Source: Devosia elaeis (GTDB lineage: Bacteria > Pseudomonadota > Alphaproteobacteria > Rhizobiales > Devosiaceae). Taken from it: DNA of 64,000 bases. Under the pieces are notes generated by a model. It worked only from the letters and a program-made list of their open reading frames with translations, was not told the DNA's origin and ran no database searches. The position numbers were made by a program, and so were the translations under genes. This document shows positions 16,653 to 25,065 of this stretch, piece after piece; position 1 is the stretch's first letter; each line of letters begins with the position of its first letter. The stretch spans positions 1 through 64,000 of the forward strand of contig NZ_LVVY01000001.1 of assembly GCF_001650025.1 (NCBI RefSeq). Direction: 5' to 3'.

Positions 16653-16786
16653 GTTCTCAGGGCGGGGTGTAATTCCCCACCGGCGGTAAGGCAGCGATGT
16701 CGAGCCCGCGAGCGCTCCCGGTTCGGGAGGTCAGCAGATCCGGTGTGATTCCGGAGCCGACGGTCATAGTCCGGATGAAAGAGAAC
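16653..16786 (+). promoter_or_regulatory. FMN riboswitch (RFN element)
   Basis: The conserved blocks of the FMN aptamer are all present in order: GTTCTCAGGGCGGGGTG, CCCCACCGGCGGTA, AGCCCGCGAGCG, a variable stem, GTCAGCAGATCCGGTG, CCGGAGCCGACGGT, and ATAGTCCGGATGAAAGAGAAC closing the first stem. It lies 100 bases upstream of a RibN-type transporter, a known target in Rhizobiales. FMN binding is expected to reduce expression. Confidence 0.95.
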
Positions 16787-16839
16787 GGGATCAAGCGCCG
16801 GCCGGCGCGCGTGGCCTTTGGGCCGCGTCATTGCGGCCT

Positions 16840-16884
16840 GTCGTCTCCCGTAACCCTGGGGAAACTGGTTACGGAAAGGACGAC
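16840..16884 (+). promoter_or_regulatory. Start-site-sequestering hairpin of the FMN riboswitch
   Basis: GTCGTCTCCCGTAACC at 16840-16855 can pair with GGTTACGGAAAGGACGAC at 16867-16884, with only a small bulge. The second arm contains the GGAAAGGA ribosome binding site of the gene starting at 16887. This looks like the expression platform, implying translational control rather than termination. Confidence 0.7.
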
Positions 16885-16886
16885 GA

Positions 16887-17837
16887 ATGAACCAGATTTC
16901 CTCTTCGAACGGCGCCGTTTCGGGCGCATCGTTCATGCTGGCGGCAAGCCTTGCCTTTGCCGGCGCCAATACGTTGCAATCGGTGCTGCCCTGGCAGTAT
17001 GGCATGAGCTCGACCGGCATGGCCTTCTGGCAATATGTCATCGCCTCGGTGCTGGCCCCGCCTCTTATCCTACGGATCGGGCTTGGTAATTTGCGGACCA
17101 GCCATCCGGTCGCGCACGAAATCCGCGCCTTCGTTTCGGCGCTGGGCGTGCATGTCTTCGTCTATGGCTTCGCCTCCGGCGTGCCGATCTGGCAGATGGT
17201 GACGCTGCTGGCCACCGGGCCGCTCTTCATCATTGTCGGCTCGGTGCTGTTCCTGGGCGAAAAGGTCTCGACGGCCCGGATTCTGGCGGCTTTGCTGGGG
17301 TTTGCGGGGGCGATCATCATTTCGGGCGTCGGGACGGAAGGGCTGGGCTGGCATACTTTCGTGCCCATCCTGGCGTCGGCGCTGTGGGCGACGACCGATA
17401 TCCTGACCAAATATCTCGTCCTGCGCGGGGAGCGGCCGGAGACGCTGACCGTGTCGCTGCTGGTGCTGATGACGCCGAACCATCTGGCCATCCTGCTGCT
17501 GGTCAATGCGCTGGGCGGCGTGCTGCCGGCGGGGCTGGCGACCGGCTTCCCCTTCGCGCTGCCGGAAGGTAACGGCTTGTGGTTGCTGCTGTTTCTGGGC
17601 GCGCTGACCGCGGCGGCGCAATATCTGCTGGCCTTCGCCTATCGCGATGCCGACGCCACTTATCTCCAGCCCTTCTCGGATGTGAAGGTGCTGCTGGGCG
17701 GGATCGTCGGCTGGATCGCGCTGGGCCAGGTGCCTTCCGTCTGGTTCTGGCCGGGGGCCATCCTCATCGTCCTGGCTTCCGCCTATATCTTCTGGTCGGA
17801 GAACAATAAGGCGCCTCAAGGGTTGGCTACGGCCTGA
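16887..17837 (+). CDS. ribN: Riboflavin importer, RibN type (EamA/DMT family)
   Basis: A 316-residue inner-membrane protein with about ten transmembrane segments and two EamA repeats (first ending near GLEG-like SGVGTEGLGW at about 150, second in the C-terminal half). Alone it would only be a drug/metabolite-type transporter. The FMN riboswitch directly in front of it makes riboflavin uptake the likely role, as described for RibN of Rhizobium leguminosarum. A terminator follows. Confidence 0.85.
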   Translation: MNQISSSNGAVSGASFMLAASLAFAGANTLQSVLPWQYGMSSTGMAFWQYVIASVLAPPLILRIGLGNLRTSHPVAHEIRAFVSALGVHVFVYGFASGVPIWQMVTLLATGPLFIIVGSVLFLGEKVSTARILAALLGFAGAIIISGVGTEGLGWHTFVPILASALWATTDILTKYLVLRGERPETLTVSLLVLMTPNHLAILLLVNALGGVLPAGLATGFPFALPEGNGLWLLLFLGALTAAAQYLLAFAYRDADATYLQPFSDVKVLLGGIVGWIALGQVPSVWFWPGAILIVLASAYIFWSENNKAPQGLATA

Positions 17838-17883
17838 CGCCGGCAGGCAATTGGTTAACAGACTGTTACCCCCGACCCTCGCA

Positions 17884-17920
17884 AAAGGCGGGATCGCGTG
17901 AGCGATCTCGCCTTTTTCTT
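17884..17920 (+). terminator. Rho-independent terminator after ribN
   Basis: A long stem, AAGGCGGGATCGC against GCGATCTCGCCTT with a GTGA loop, is followed by TTTTCTT. It closes the ribN transcript before the inositol cluster. Confidence 0.85.
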
Positions 17921-17938
17921 GCACGCGCCGCCGATCTG

Positions 17939-17962
17939 TTCCAAATCTGGAACGAACATTCC
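17939..17962. promoter_or_regulatory. IolR-type operator at iolR
   Basis: TTCC-AAATCT-GGAA-CGAACA-TTCC contains GGAA-N6-TTCC (17949-17962), the motif reported for the RpiR-type IolR of Sinorhizobium, preceded by an overlapping TTCC-N6-GGAA. It ends 12 bases before the chosen iolR start, consistent with self-repression. Confidence 0.65.
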
Positions 17963-17974
17963 ATGGAGACGGCC

Positions 17975-18811
17975 ATGCCCGAAGCCATCATCAGCGCCGC
18001 GGAAGATTTCGACAGCCTGCGCAGCGCCATCCTGGAGCGCAAGGCGAACCTGCCCAAACGGCTGGTGCAGGTGGCGGCCTATGCGCTGGACCATCCCGAC
18101 GAGATCGCCTTCGGCACCGCGGCCAGCATCGCCCATTCGGCCGGGGTGCAGCCCTCGACCCTGGTGCGCTTCGCCCAGTCCTTCGGCTTCGAGGGATTTT
18201 CGGGCCTCCAGCAAATCTTCCGGGCCCGGTTGCGGGAGCGGAACGCCTCCTACGAGGAACGGTTGCGCAAGCTGGCGGCGGATGGATTGGCGGTGGAGGA
18301 GAGCGCGGCGATCTTCACCGGCTTCGTGGCGGCCGCCCATGCCAGCCTCGATGCGCTGTCCAGCGCCATCGACCCGGCGGCGTTCGAGCGGGCGGTGGAT
18401 ATCCTGGCCGGAGCGGACACGATCTACCTGGTGGCCAAGCGGCGCTCCTACCCCATCGCGGCCTATATGGCCTATGCCTTCGGCAAGCTGAAGGTCCGCT
18501 ACCAACTGGCGGGCAGCGCGGCCGGGGTGGACGATGACCTGCTGGCGCTGGCCGGGCCCAACGATGCCGGCTTTGCCGTCAGCTTTTCGCCCTATGCCTC
18601 GGAAAGCGCGGCCCAGGCGCGGACCCTGGCGGGCAATGGCGTGCCGCTGGTGGCGCTGACCGATTCGGCGCTTTCGCCGCTGGCCGAGCATGCCGATATC
18701 TGGTTCGAGCTGGTGGAGGCCGACCATGGCGGGTTCCGCTCGCTCTCGGCCAGCATGGCCTTCGCCATGGCGCTGACGGTTTCGGTGGCGGAGAAGCGGC
18801 AATTCCGGTGA
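17975..18811 (+). CDS. iolR: IolR, RpiR-family repressor of inositol catabolism
   Basis: A 278-residue regulator. Residues about 1-80 form the RpiR helix-turn-helix (GTAASIAHSAGVQPSTLVRFAQSFGFEGFSGLQQIF); about 120-270 form a SIS sugar-phosphate-binding domain. It heads the iol cluster and has GGAA-N6-TTCC operators at its own start and at iolG, so it is the likely repressor responding to an inositol-derived metabolite. ATG at 17975 is preferred because GGAGA lies 5 bases upstream; an in-frame ATG at 17963 would overlap the operator. Confidence 0.85.
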   Translation: MPEAIISAAEDFDSLRSAILERKANLPKRLVQVAAYALDHPDEIAFGTAASIAHSAGVQPSTLVRFAQSFGFEGFSGLQQIFRARLRERNASYEERLRKLAADGLAVEESAAIFTGFVAAAHASLDALSSAIDPAAFERAVDILAGADTIYLVAKRRSYPIAAYMAYAFGKLKVRYQLAGSAAGVDDDLLALAGPNDAGFAVSFSPYASESAAQARTLAGNGVPLVALTDSALSPLAEHADIWFELVEADHGGFRSLSASMAFAMALTVSVAEKRQFR

Positions 18812-18821
18812 TTGCGCGCAA

Positions 18822-18839
18822 ATAGAACGTACGTTCTAT
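18822..18839. promoter_or_regulatory. Perfect palindrome upstream of iolC
   Basis: ATAGAACGT/ACGTTCTAT is an uninterrupted 18-base palindrome between iolR and iolC. It differs from the GGAA-N6-TTCC sites and may be a binding site for a second regulator. Confidence 0.5.
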
Positions 18840-18852
18840 CTTGTGATACAGT

Positions 18853-18866
18853 GGAATTCATGTTTC
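18853..18866. promoter_or_regulatory. Possible degenerate IolR site upstream of iolC
   Basis: GGAA-TTCATG-TTTC matches the GGAA-N6-TTCC pattern with one mismatch and, like the better sites, is flanked by T and A. It lies 37 bases before iolC. Confidence 0.4.
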
Positions 18867-18902
18867 ATTGTGACATCATTCGGAACGCAGTCGCAGGGAG
18901 GG

Positions 18903-20828
18903 ATGGTGGTGCCCACCGGCCAGAGCAATGCCACGGACAGGGAACTGGACGTCATCACCATCGGGCGTGCCTCGGTGGACCTTTACGGCCAGCAGATCGG
19001 CACCCGGCTGGAGGATGTGGGGAGCTTCGCCAAATCCGTCGGCGGCTGCCCCACCAATATCGCCGTAGGCACGGCGCGGCTGGGGCTGAAATCGGCTTTG
19101 ATCACCCGGGTGGGCGACGAGCAGATGGGCCGCTTCATCCGCGAACAGCTGGAGCGCGAGGGCGTCGAGACGGCGGGAATCGTAACCGATCCCGAACGGT
19201 TGACGGCGCTGGTGCTGCTCTCGGTCGAGAACGACAAATCCTTTCCGCTGATCTTTTATCGCGACAATTGCGCCGATGCGGCGCTGAACGAAGAGGACGT
19301 TCAGGACGCCTTCATCCGCAGGGCAAAGGCCGTGCTGGTGACAGGCACCCATTTTGCCAAGCCACACAGCGACAAGGCGCAGCGCAAGGCGATGCAGATC
19401 GCGCGGGCGCATGGCGGCAAGGTGGTGTTCGACATCGATTACCGGCCCAATCTCTGGGGCCTGGCCGGGCATGATGCCGGCGACAGCCGCTATATCGCCT
19501 CCGACATGGTATCGGCCCATCTCAAGACTGTGCTGCCCGAATGCGACCTGATCGTGGGCACGGAAGAAGAGGTGCTTATCGCGGCCGGCGCCGAGGATCT
19601 GCATGCGGCGCTGCGGACAATCCGGTCGCTCTCCGCCGCCGTGATCGTGCTGAAGCGCGGGCCGATGGGCTGCATCGTCTATGACGGACCGATCCCCGAC
19701 GATCTCGAGGACGGCATTGTCGGCAAGGGTTTTCCCATCGAGGTCTATAACGTGCTGGGGGCCGGCGACGCCTTCATGAGCGGGTTCCTGCGCGGCTGGC
19801 TGCGCGGGGAAAGCCACGCGACCAGCGCGACCTGGGCCAATGCCTGCGGCGCCTTCGCGGTGAGCCGCCTGCTCTGTGCGCCGGAAATTCCCACCTGGAC
19901 GGAGCTGCAATTCTTCCTCGAAAACGGCAGCCGCGAACGGGCGCTGCGCAAGGACGAGGCCATCAACCACGTGCATTGGGCCACGACGCGGCGGCGGGAG
20001 TTTCCGAGCCTGATGGCGCTGGCGGTGGACCATCGCGTGCAATTGGAAGAGATGGCCGGCGGCGATGCGCAGAAGCTGGCGCGGCTGCCCCAATTCAAGG
20101 TGCTGGCGGTGCAGGCGGCGGCACAGGTGGCCAATGGCCGCGACGGCTTCGGCATGCTGATCGATGACAAATATGGGCGCGATGCGCTTTATGCCGCCAG
20201 CGCGCTCAAGGATTTCTGGGTGGCCAAGCCGATCGAACTGCCCGGCTCGCGGCCACTGCAATTCGAATTCACCCAGGACCTGGGGTCGCGGCTGGTGGAA
20301 TGGCCGGTGGATCATTGCATCAAGGTGCTGTGCTTCTTCCATCCCGACGATGCCGAGGCGCTGCGGCACGAGCAGATCGAAAAGCTGCGCGCGGCGTTCG
20401 ATGCAGCGCGCAAGATCGGCCGCGAAATCCTCGTCGAAATCATTGCCGGCAAGCATGGGCCGCTGCACGATGACACAGTGGCCAGGGCGCTGACCGAGAT
20501 TTACGATGCCGGGATCAAGCCGGACTGGTGGAAGCTGGAGCCGCAGCCCAACGCGGCCGCCTGGGCCGAGACCGATGCGGTGATCGAGGCTCGCGATGCC
20601 TATTGCCGCGGCGTGGTGCTGCTGGGGCTGGATGCGCCGCAGGAGGAATTGGAACGCGGCTTTGCCGCCGCCAGATCGGCGCGCACGGTCAAGGGTTTTG
20701 CCGTGGGCCGCACCATCTTCGCGGAGGCGGCGCGGGCCTGGCTGGACGGACGGATGAGCGACGAGGAGGCGGTGGCCGACATGGCGCAGCGCTTCGGGGC
20801 GCTGGTGGAGATATGGGAAGGGAATTGA
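18903..20828 (+). CDS. iolC: IolC-DUF2090 fusion: 5-dehydro-2-deoxygluconokinase with aldolase-like domain
   Basis: A 641-residue protein. Residues about 10-330 are a PfkB-type kinase: GRASVDLYG near the N terminus, GGCPTNIAVG, and the catalytic NVLGAGDAFMSGF near 285. It phosphorylates 5-dehydro-2-deoxygluconate in myo-inositol breakdown. Residues about 345-640 are DUF2090, an aldolase-like barrel fused to IolC in many Alphaproteobacteria and thought to supply the IolJ step. ATG 18903 or the GTGs at 18906 and 18909 could start it; GGGAGGG lies directly before. Confidence 0.93.
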   Translation: MVVPTGQSNATDRELDVITIGRASVDLYGQQIGTRLEDVGSFAKSVGGCPTNIAVGTARLGLKSALITRVGDEQMGRFIREQLEREGVETAGIVTDPERLTALVLLSVENDKSFPLIFYRDNCADAALNEEDVQDAFIRRAKAVLVTGTHFAKPHSDKAQRKAMQIARAHGGKVVFDIDYRPNLWGLAGHDAGDSRYIASDMVSAHLKTVLPECDLIVGTEEEVLIAAGAEDLHAALRTIRSLSAAVIVLKRGPMGCIVYDGPIPDDLEDGIVGKGFPIEVYNVLGAGDAFMSGFLRGWLRGESHATSATWANACGAFAVSRLLCAPEIPTWTELQFFLENGSRERALRKDEAINHVHWATTRRREFPSLMALAVDHRVQLEEMAGGDAQKLARLPQFKVLAVQAAAQVANGRDGFGMLIDDKYGRDALYAASALKDFWVAKPIELPGSRPLQFEFTQDLGSRLVEWPVDHCIKVLCFFHPDDAEALRHEQIEKLRAAFDAARKIGREILVEIIAGKHGPLHDDTVARALTEIYDAGIKPDWWKLEPQPNAAAWAETDAVIEARDAYCRGVVLLGLDAPQEELERGFAAARSARTVKGFAVGRTIFAEAARAWLDGRMSDEEAVADMAQRFGALVEIWEGN

Positions 20829-20856
20829 ACCTTGGCGGCATGCGGGTGAGCCCGAA

Positions 20857-21046
20857 CCCCCTCCCTAGCTTTGCTACGGCCTTTACGGCCTAGCGACGCT
20901 ACCCTCCCCTCAAGGGGGGAGGGTGAAGGTGGTGAGTGTGGCGAGACAGTGCCTCAGGCGCAAATCACCCTCCCCCTTGAGGGGAGGGTAGCGCAGCTGG
21001 ACCCTTTTAGGGTCCTAGCGCAGCTTGGGAGGGGGTTCAGGGCCCT
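20857..21046. repeat. Inverted GC-rich intergenic repeat pair
   Basis: Between iolC and iolD, CCCTCCCTAGCTTTGCTA...CCCTCAAGGGGGGAGGGTGA is mirrored by TCACCCTCCCCCTTGAGGGGAGGGTAGC...AGCTTGGGAGGGGG. The same words recur at 26938-27356 and near 42540, so this is a dispersed palindromic family. Confidence 0.7.
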
Positions 21047-21075
21047 CGACAGAACGAAAGTTTGAGGAAACGGCA

Positions 21076-22923
21076 ATGAGCCAGAAGACAATTCGACTAA
21101 CGATGGCGCAGGCCGTGGCGCGGTTTCTGACGGCACAGAAGACCGTTATCGATGGTGAGACGGTGCCGATCTTCGGCGGGGTCTGGGCGATTTTCGGGCA
21201 TGGCAATGTGGCCGGGATCGGCGAGGCCCTGCATGGGGTCAAGGACGAATTGCCGACCTATCGCGGGCAGAACGAGCAGAGCATGACCCATGCCGCAATC
21301 GGCTATGCCAAGGCCAATTTCCGGCGGCGGTTCATGGCGGCGACGACCTCGATCGGACCCGGCGCGCTGAACCTGGTGACGGCGGCGGCCCTGGCGCATG
21401 TGAACCGCATTCCGGTGCTGCTGCTGCCCGGCGACGTGTTTGCCAATCGCCTGCCCGACCCGGTGCTGCAACAGGTGGAAGATTTCGGCGACGGCACCAT
21501 TTCGGCCAATGACTGCTTCAAGCCCGTGAGCCGGTATTTCGACCGGATCACGCGGCCCGAACAGATCGTTCCGGCTTTGCGCCGCGCCATGCAGGTGCTT
21601 ACCGACCCGGCCGAATGCGGGCCGGTGACCTTGTCGCTGTGCCAGGATACGCAGGCGGAGGCCTATGACTATCCGGAGAGCTTCTTTGCCGAAAAAGTTT
21701 GGGTGCCGCGCCGGATCATGCCGGATGCCGACGAATTCGCGCAGGCGGCGGCGGCGCTGAAGCTGAGCAGGAAACCGGTGATCATCGCGGGGGGCGGCGT
21801 GCTCTATTCGCAGGCCAGCGACAGCCTGGCCGCCTTTGCCGAGGAGCATGGCATTCCGGTGATGGAGACGCAGGCGGGCAAGAGTTCCCTGCCCCACGTG
21901 CATGAGCTCAATATGGGCTCGGTGGGGGTGACCGGGACTTCGGCATCGAACCTCTTGGCAGAAGAGGCCGACCTGGTGCTGGCCGTGGGGACGCGGTTGC
22001 AGGATTTCACCACCGGCTCCTGGGCGCTGTTCAAGAACGAAGACATCAAAATCGTCGGGCTCAATGTGCAGGCCTTCGACGCGCACAAGCATAATGGCCT
22101 GCCGCTGGTTGCCGATGCGCGGGTGGGGCTGGAAGCGCTGGATGCGGCGCTGATGGGTTGGCAGGTTGATTCCGCCTGGACGCAGAAGGCGTTGAAATTG
22201 AAAGAGGATTGGCTCGTGGATGCCGATGCGGCGCGGGCTTCTTCCAATGCCGAATTGCCCTCGGACGCACAGGTGATCGGGGCGGTGCAGCGCGGGCGGA
22301 GCAAGGCCGTGCTGGTCTGCGCCTCGGGCGGGCTGCCGGGCGAATTGCACAAGCTGTGGCGCGCCGACGGGCCAGGCTCGTATCATCTCGATTACGGGTT
22401 TTCGACCATGGGCTACGAAATCGCCGGCGGGCTGGGCGTGGCCATTGCGCGGCCCGACCAGGACGTGGTGGTGATGGTGGGAGACGGCTCCTACCTAATG
22501 ATGAACTCGGAAATCGTCTCGGCGGCGATGATGGGCGTGCGGCTCACCATCGTGGTGCTGGACAATGCCGGGTTCGGCTGCATCAACCGGCTGCAAATGG
22601 CGACCGGCGGGGCCAATTTCAACAATCTGTTCCGCGACACCTATCACATGGACCTGCCCAATGTGGATTTCGCGGCGCATGCCGCCGCCATGGGCGCCAA
22701 GGCCAGGAAGGTAGCCTCGGTAGGCGAGCTGGAGGCGGCCCTGGCGGAAAGCGAGGGCGCGGCGGGCGTGCATGTCTTCGTCATCGATACCGACCCGCTG
22801 ATCACCACCGAGGCCGGCGGGCATTGGTGGGACGTGGCGGTGCCGGAGGTGAGCGAGCGGCCCAGCGTCAACGCGGCGCGCGAGGCTTATGTGAAGGCAT
22901 TGCGGGCGCAACGGGCGGGGTGA
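21076..22923 (+). CDS. iolD: IolD, trihydroxycyclohexane-1,2-dione hydrolase
   Basis: A 615-residue thiamine-diphosphate enzyme that opens the ring of the IolE product to give 5-deoxy-glucuronate. The order is TPP-family: N-terminal pyrimidine-binding domain (YRGQNEQSMTHAAIGYAKA, with Glu in the usual place), central domain with GGGVLYSQASDSL, and C-terminal diphosphate-binding domain with GDGSYLMMNSE and a downstream NAGFGCIN. ATG 21076 has GAGGAAA upstream. Confidence 0.95.
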   Translation: MSQKTIRLTMAQAVARFLTAQKTVIDGETVPIFGGVWAIFGHGNVAGIGEALHGVKDELPTYRGQNEQSMTHAAIGYAKANFRRRFMAATTSIGPGALNLVTAAALAHVNRIPVLLLPGDVFANRLPDPVLQQVEDFGDGTISANDCFKPVSRYFDRITRPEQIVPALRRAMQVLTDPAECGPVTLSLCQDTQAEAYDYPESFFAEKVWVPRRIMPDADEFAQAAAALKLSRKPVIIAGGGVLYSQASDSLAAFAEEHGIPVMETQAGKSSLPHVHELNMGSVGVTGTSASNLLAEEADLVLAVGTRLQDFTTGSWALFKNEDIKIVGLNVQAFDAHKHNGLPLVADARVGLEALDAALMGWQVDSAWTQKALKLKEDWLVDADAARASSNAELPSDAQVIGAVQRGRSKAVLVCASGGLPGELHKLWRADGPGSYHLDYGFSTMGYEIAGGLGVAIARPDQDVVVMVGDGSYLMMNSEIVSAAMMGVRLTIVVLDNAGFGCINRLQMATGGANFNNLFRDTYHMDLPNVDFAAHAAAMGAKARKVASVGELEAALAESEGAAGVHVFVIDTDPLITTEAGGHWWDVAVPEVSERPSVNAAREAYVKALRAQRAG

Positions 22924-22925
22924 GA

Positions 22926-23064
22926 AAAGCCCCCCTCATCCGCCCTTCGGGCACCTTCTCCCACGAGGGGAGAAGGGGGCACCGAGTTCAATCAACCACC
23001 GGCTCACCCCTCTGCCCTTGTGGGAGAGGGTGGATCGGCCAAAGGCCGAGACGGGTGAGGGATT
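22926..23064. repeat. Dispersed intergenic palindrome before iolE
   Basis: CCCCTCATCCGCCCTTCGGG followed by CACCTTCTCCCACGAGGGGAGAAGGGGG, then a divergent related copy (CTGCCCTTGTGGGAGAGGGTGGATCGGCC...). The same family is seen near 26803, 48934 and 51890. Confidence 0.7.
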
Positions 23065-23091
23065 TAGCGCCGCGGCGCAGGAGAAGACGAA

Positions 23092-24009
23092 GTGAAAGCC
23101 AAACTCGGCATGTCGCCCATTGCGTGGTGGAACGACGATCTCAAGGAATTGAGCGATGACGTGTCGCTGGAGGAATGCCTGCGGCAATCGCGGTCGGCCG
23201 GGTTTACCGGCATGGAGAAGGGGCGGCGGTTTCCGGACGATCCGGCGGTGATGCTGCCTATTCTCAAGGCGGCCGACGTGACGCTGTGCGGGGGCTGGTT
23301 TTCGGGCACGCTGGTGGACGAGGAGCTTTCGGCCAATAAGGACCGGATCGCGCCGATGATCGAATTGTTCAAGGCGGTGGACGCGCCCTGCATCGTCTAT
23401 GGCGAGGTGGGCCGCTCCATCCAGGGCAAGCGGGAAGTGCCGCTGGCGCGGAAGCCGAAGCTGTCCGATGACGAGATGAAGGCCTATGCGCGCAAGGTGA
23501 CGGCGTTCGGGGAATGGTGTGCCGATGAGGGCATGCCATTGTCCTACCATCATCACATGGGGGCGGTGGTGGAGACGGAGGCGGAGCTGGATGCGTTCAT
23601 GGCGGCTTCCGGTGAGGGTATTCCGCTGCTGCTCGATACGGGGCACCTGGCCTTTGCCGGCGGGGATGTGCTGGGCGCCATCGACAGGCACCACAAGCGC
23701 ATCAACCATGTGCATGTGAAGGATATCCGCCGCGCGGTGGTGGACGGGCTGGACCGGCGCCGGCAGAGCTTTCTCGATGCGGTGGCGCTGGGGGCCTTCA
23801 CGGTGCCGGGCGACGGGTCGCTGGATTTCGGGGCCATCGTGCAGCGCTTTGCCGATCATGGCTATGAAGGCTGGTTCGTGGTCGAGGCCGAGCAGGACCC
23901 GGTCAGGAATCCGCCGCTCAGAATGGCGCAGGTGGGGCATGCCGAATTGATGCGGGTGATGCAGGCGGCCGGATACGAGGTCGAGACGCAGGGTTTTCCG
24001 AAAGACTGA
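23092..24009 (+). CDS. iolE: IolE, myo-inosose-2 dehydratase
   Basis: A 305-residue TIM-barrel enzyme of the xylose-isomerase-like fold that dehydrates 2-keto-myo-inositol. Family features include the start GMSPIAWWNDD, SYHHHMG in the middle with likely metal-binding histidine, and the metal-site runs LLLDTGHLAFAGGD and HVHVKD, with Glu in VVEAEQDP. It starts with GTG preceded by AGGAGAAG. It follows iolD in the pathway order. Confidence 0.95.
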   Translation: MKAKLGMSPIAWWNDDLKELSDDVSLEECLRQSRSAGFTGMEKGRRFPDDPAVMLPILKAADVTLCGGWFSGTLVDEELSANKDRIAPMIELFKAVDAPCIVYGEVGRSIQGKREVPLARKPKLSDDEMKAYARKVTAFGEWCADEGMPLSYHHHMGAVVETEAELDAFMAASGEGIPLLLDTGHLAFAGGDVLGAIDRHHKRINHVHVKDIRRAVVDGLDRRRQSFLDAVALGAFTVPGDGSLDFGAIVQRFADHGYEGWFVVEAEQDPVRNPPLRMAQVGHAELMRVMQAAGYEVETQGFPKD

Positions 24010-24068
24010 ATCTTTTGAACGGGCTGTGCTAAAGCCTTGCCGGATTGAAGCAAGCGGGAGGCGGCGGG

Positions 24069-24320
24069 ATGGCGCTCAAGGAAAACGATCTCAAATGGTT
24101 CCGGCCGCTATGGCGGCGCGTGGCGGTGGCCGTGTTCCTGGCGCTGTGGCTGGGCTGGGAGCTGTTGTTCACCCAGGACATGTTCTGGGCGATCCTGGTG
24201 GGCGCGGCGCTGGCCTATGTGGCCTATAATTTCTTCTACACCTTCCCCAAGGAGGAGACTTCCGATGAGCAAATCCCCCCTCCTCGTCCGGCCGACGAGC
24301 AAGACCGGCAGGATCCATGA
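24069..24320 (+). CDS. Small membrane protein (DUF3329-like) within the iol operon
   Basis: An 83-residue protein that begins with a WFRPLWRRVAVAVFLALWL stretch and has two closely spaced hydrophobic segments (about 15-32 and 37-55), then a hydrophilic tail. The motif FRPLWRR is what I associate with DUF3329-type proteins. A GGGAGG lies upstream, and its last 56 bases overlap the start of iolB, so the two are co-transcribed. It is not part of the known pathway. Confidence 0.55.
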   Translation: MALKENDLKWFRPLWRRVAVAVFLALWLGWELLFTQDMFWAILVGAALAYVAYNFFYTFPKEETSDEQIPPPRPADEQDRQDP

Positions 24321-25065
24321 CGTAACCCCCGCCTCGGCGGGATGGACGCATGTGGGCTTCGGGCTGCACCGGCTGGCGCCGGGCGAAGCCTATGGCGAGG
24401 CCACGGGCGAGCGGGAAGTGTGCCTGGTGCTGGTTTCGGGCAAGGGGCGCTTTGCCGTGGATGGCGAGGATTTCGGCGAACTGGGCGAGCGGATGAGCCC
24501 GTTCGAGGGCGCGCCATGGGCGCTCTATGTGCCAGCGGGGCGGAACTGGGCGGTGGATGCGAGCACAGACCTGGAACTGGCGATCTGCTCGGCGCCGGGC
24601 GGCGGGGATTTCCACGCCCGGGCGATCCCGCCGGGCACGCATCCGCGCATCACGCGCGGCAAGGGCGCCAATGTGCGGCACGTCTACAATATCATGCCCG
24701 AAGATGACGGCGCGGCCCATGCGCTGCTGGTGGTCGAGGTGATCACGCCGCAGGGCAATACCTCGTCCTATCCGCCGCACAAGCACGACCAGGACAATCT
24801 TCCGCATGAAAGCCAGCTGGAAGAGACCTATTATCACCGCATGAACCCGCCCCAGGGCTTCGGCTTCCAGCGGGTCTATACCGATGACCGGAGCCTCGAC
24901 GAAGCCATGGCCATCGAGGATGGCGACGTGACCCTGGTACCGCGCGGCTATCATCCGGTGGCGACCACGGCGGGCTACGATCTCTATTATCTCAATGTCA
25001 TGGCCGGGCCGAAGCGGGTGTGGAAATTCCACAATGCGCCCGAACACGAGTGGATGCTGAAATAG
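24265..25065 (+). CDS. iolB: IolB, 5-deoxy-glucuronate isomerase
   Basis: A 266-residue double-cupin enzyme that isomerises 5-deoxy-glucuronate to the IolC substrate. The metal site is clear in the C-terminal cupin: SYPPHKHDQDN with two histidines, then ESQLEETYYHR with Glu, and PRGYHPV. ATG 24265 is preceded by AAGGAGGAG and lies inside the end of the small membrane protein gene. Confidence 0.95.
   Translation: MSKSPLLVRPTSKTGRIHDVTPASAGWTHVGFGLHRLAPGEAYGEATGEREVCLVLVSGKGRFAVDGEDFGELGERMSPFEGAPWALYVPAGRNWAVDASTDLELAICSAPGGGDFHARAIPPGTHPRITRGKGANVRHVYNIMPEDDGAAHALLVVEVITPQGNTSSYPPHKHDQDNLPHESQLEETYYHRMNPPQGFGFQRVYTDDRSLDEAMAIEDGDVTLVPRGYHPVATTAGYDLYYLNVMAGPKRVWKFHNAPEHEWMLK

Noticed and set aside
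18876-20468. A 530-codon frame opposite iolC
   Set aside because: Histidine- and arginine-rich low-information protein; a shadow of the real kinase gene.
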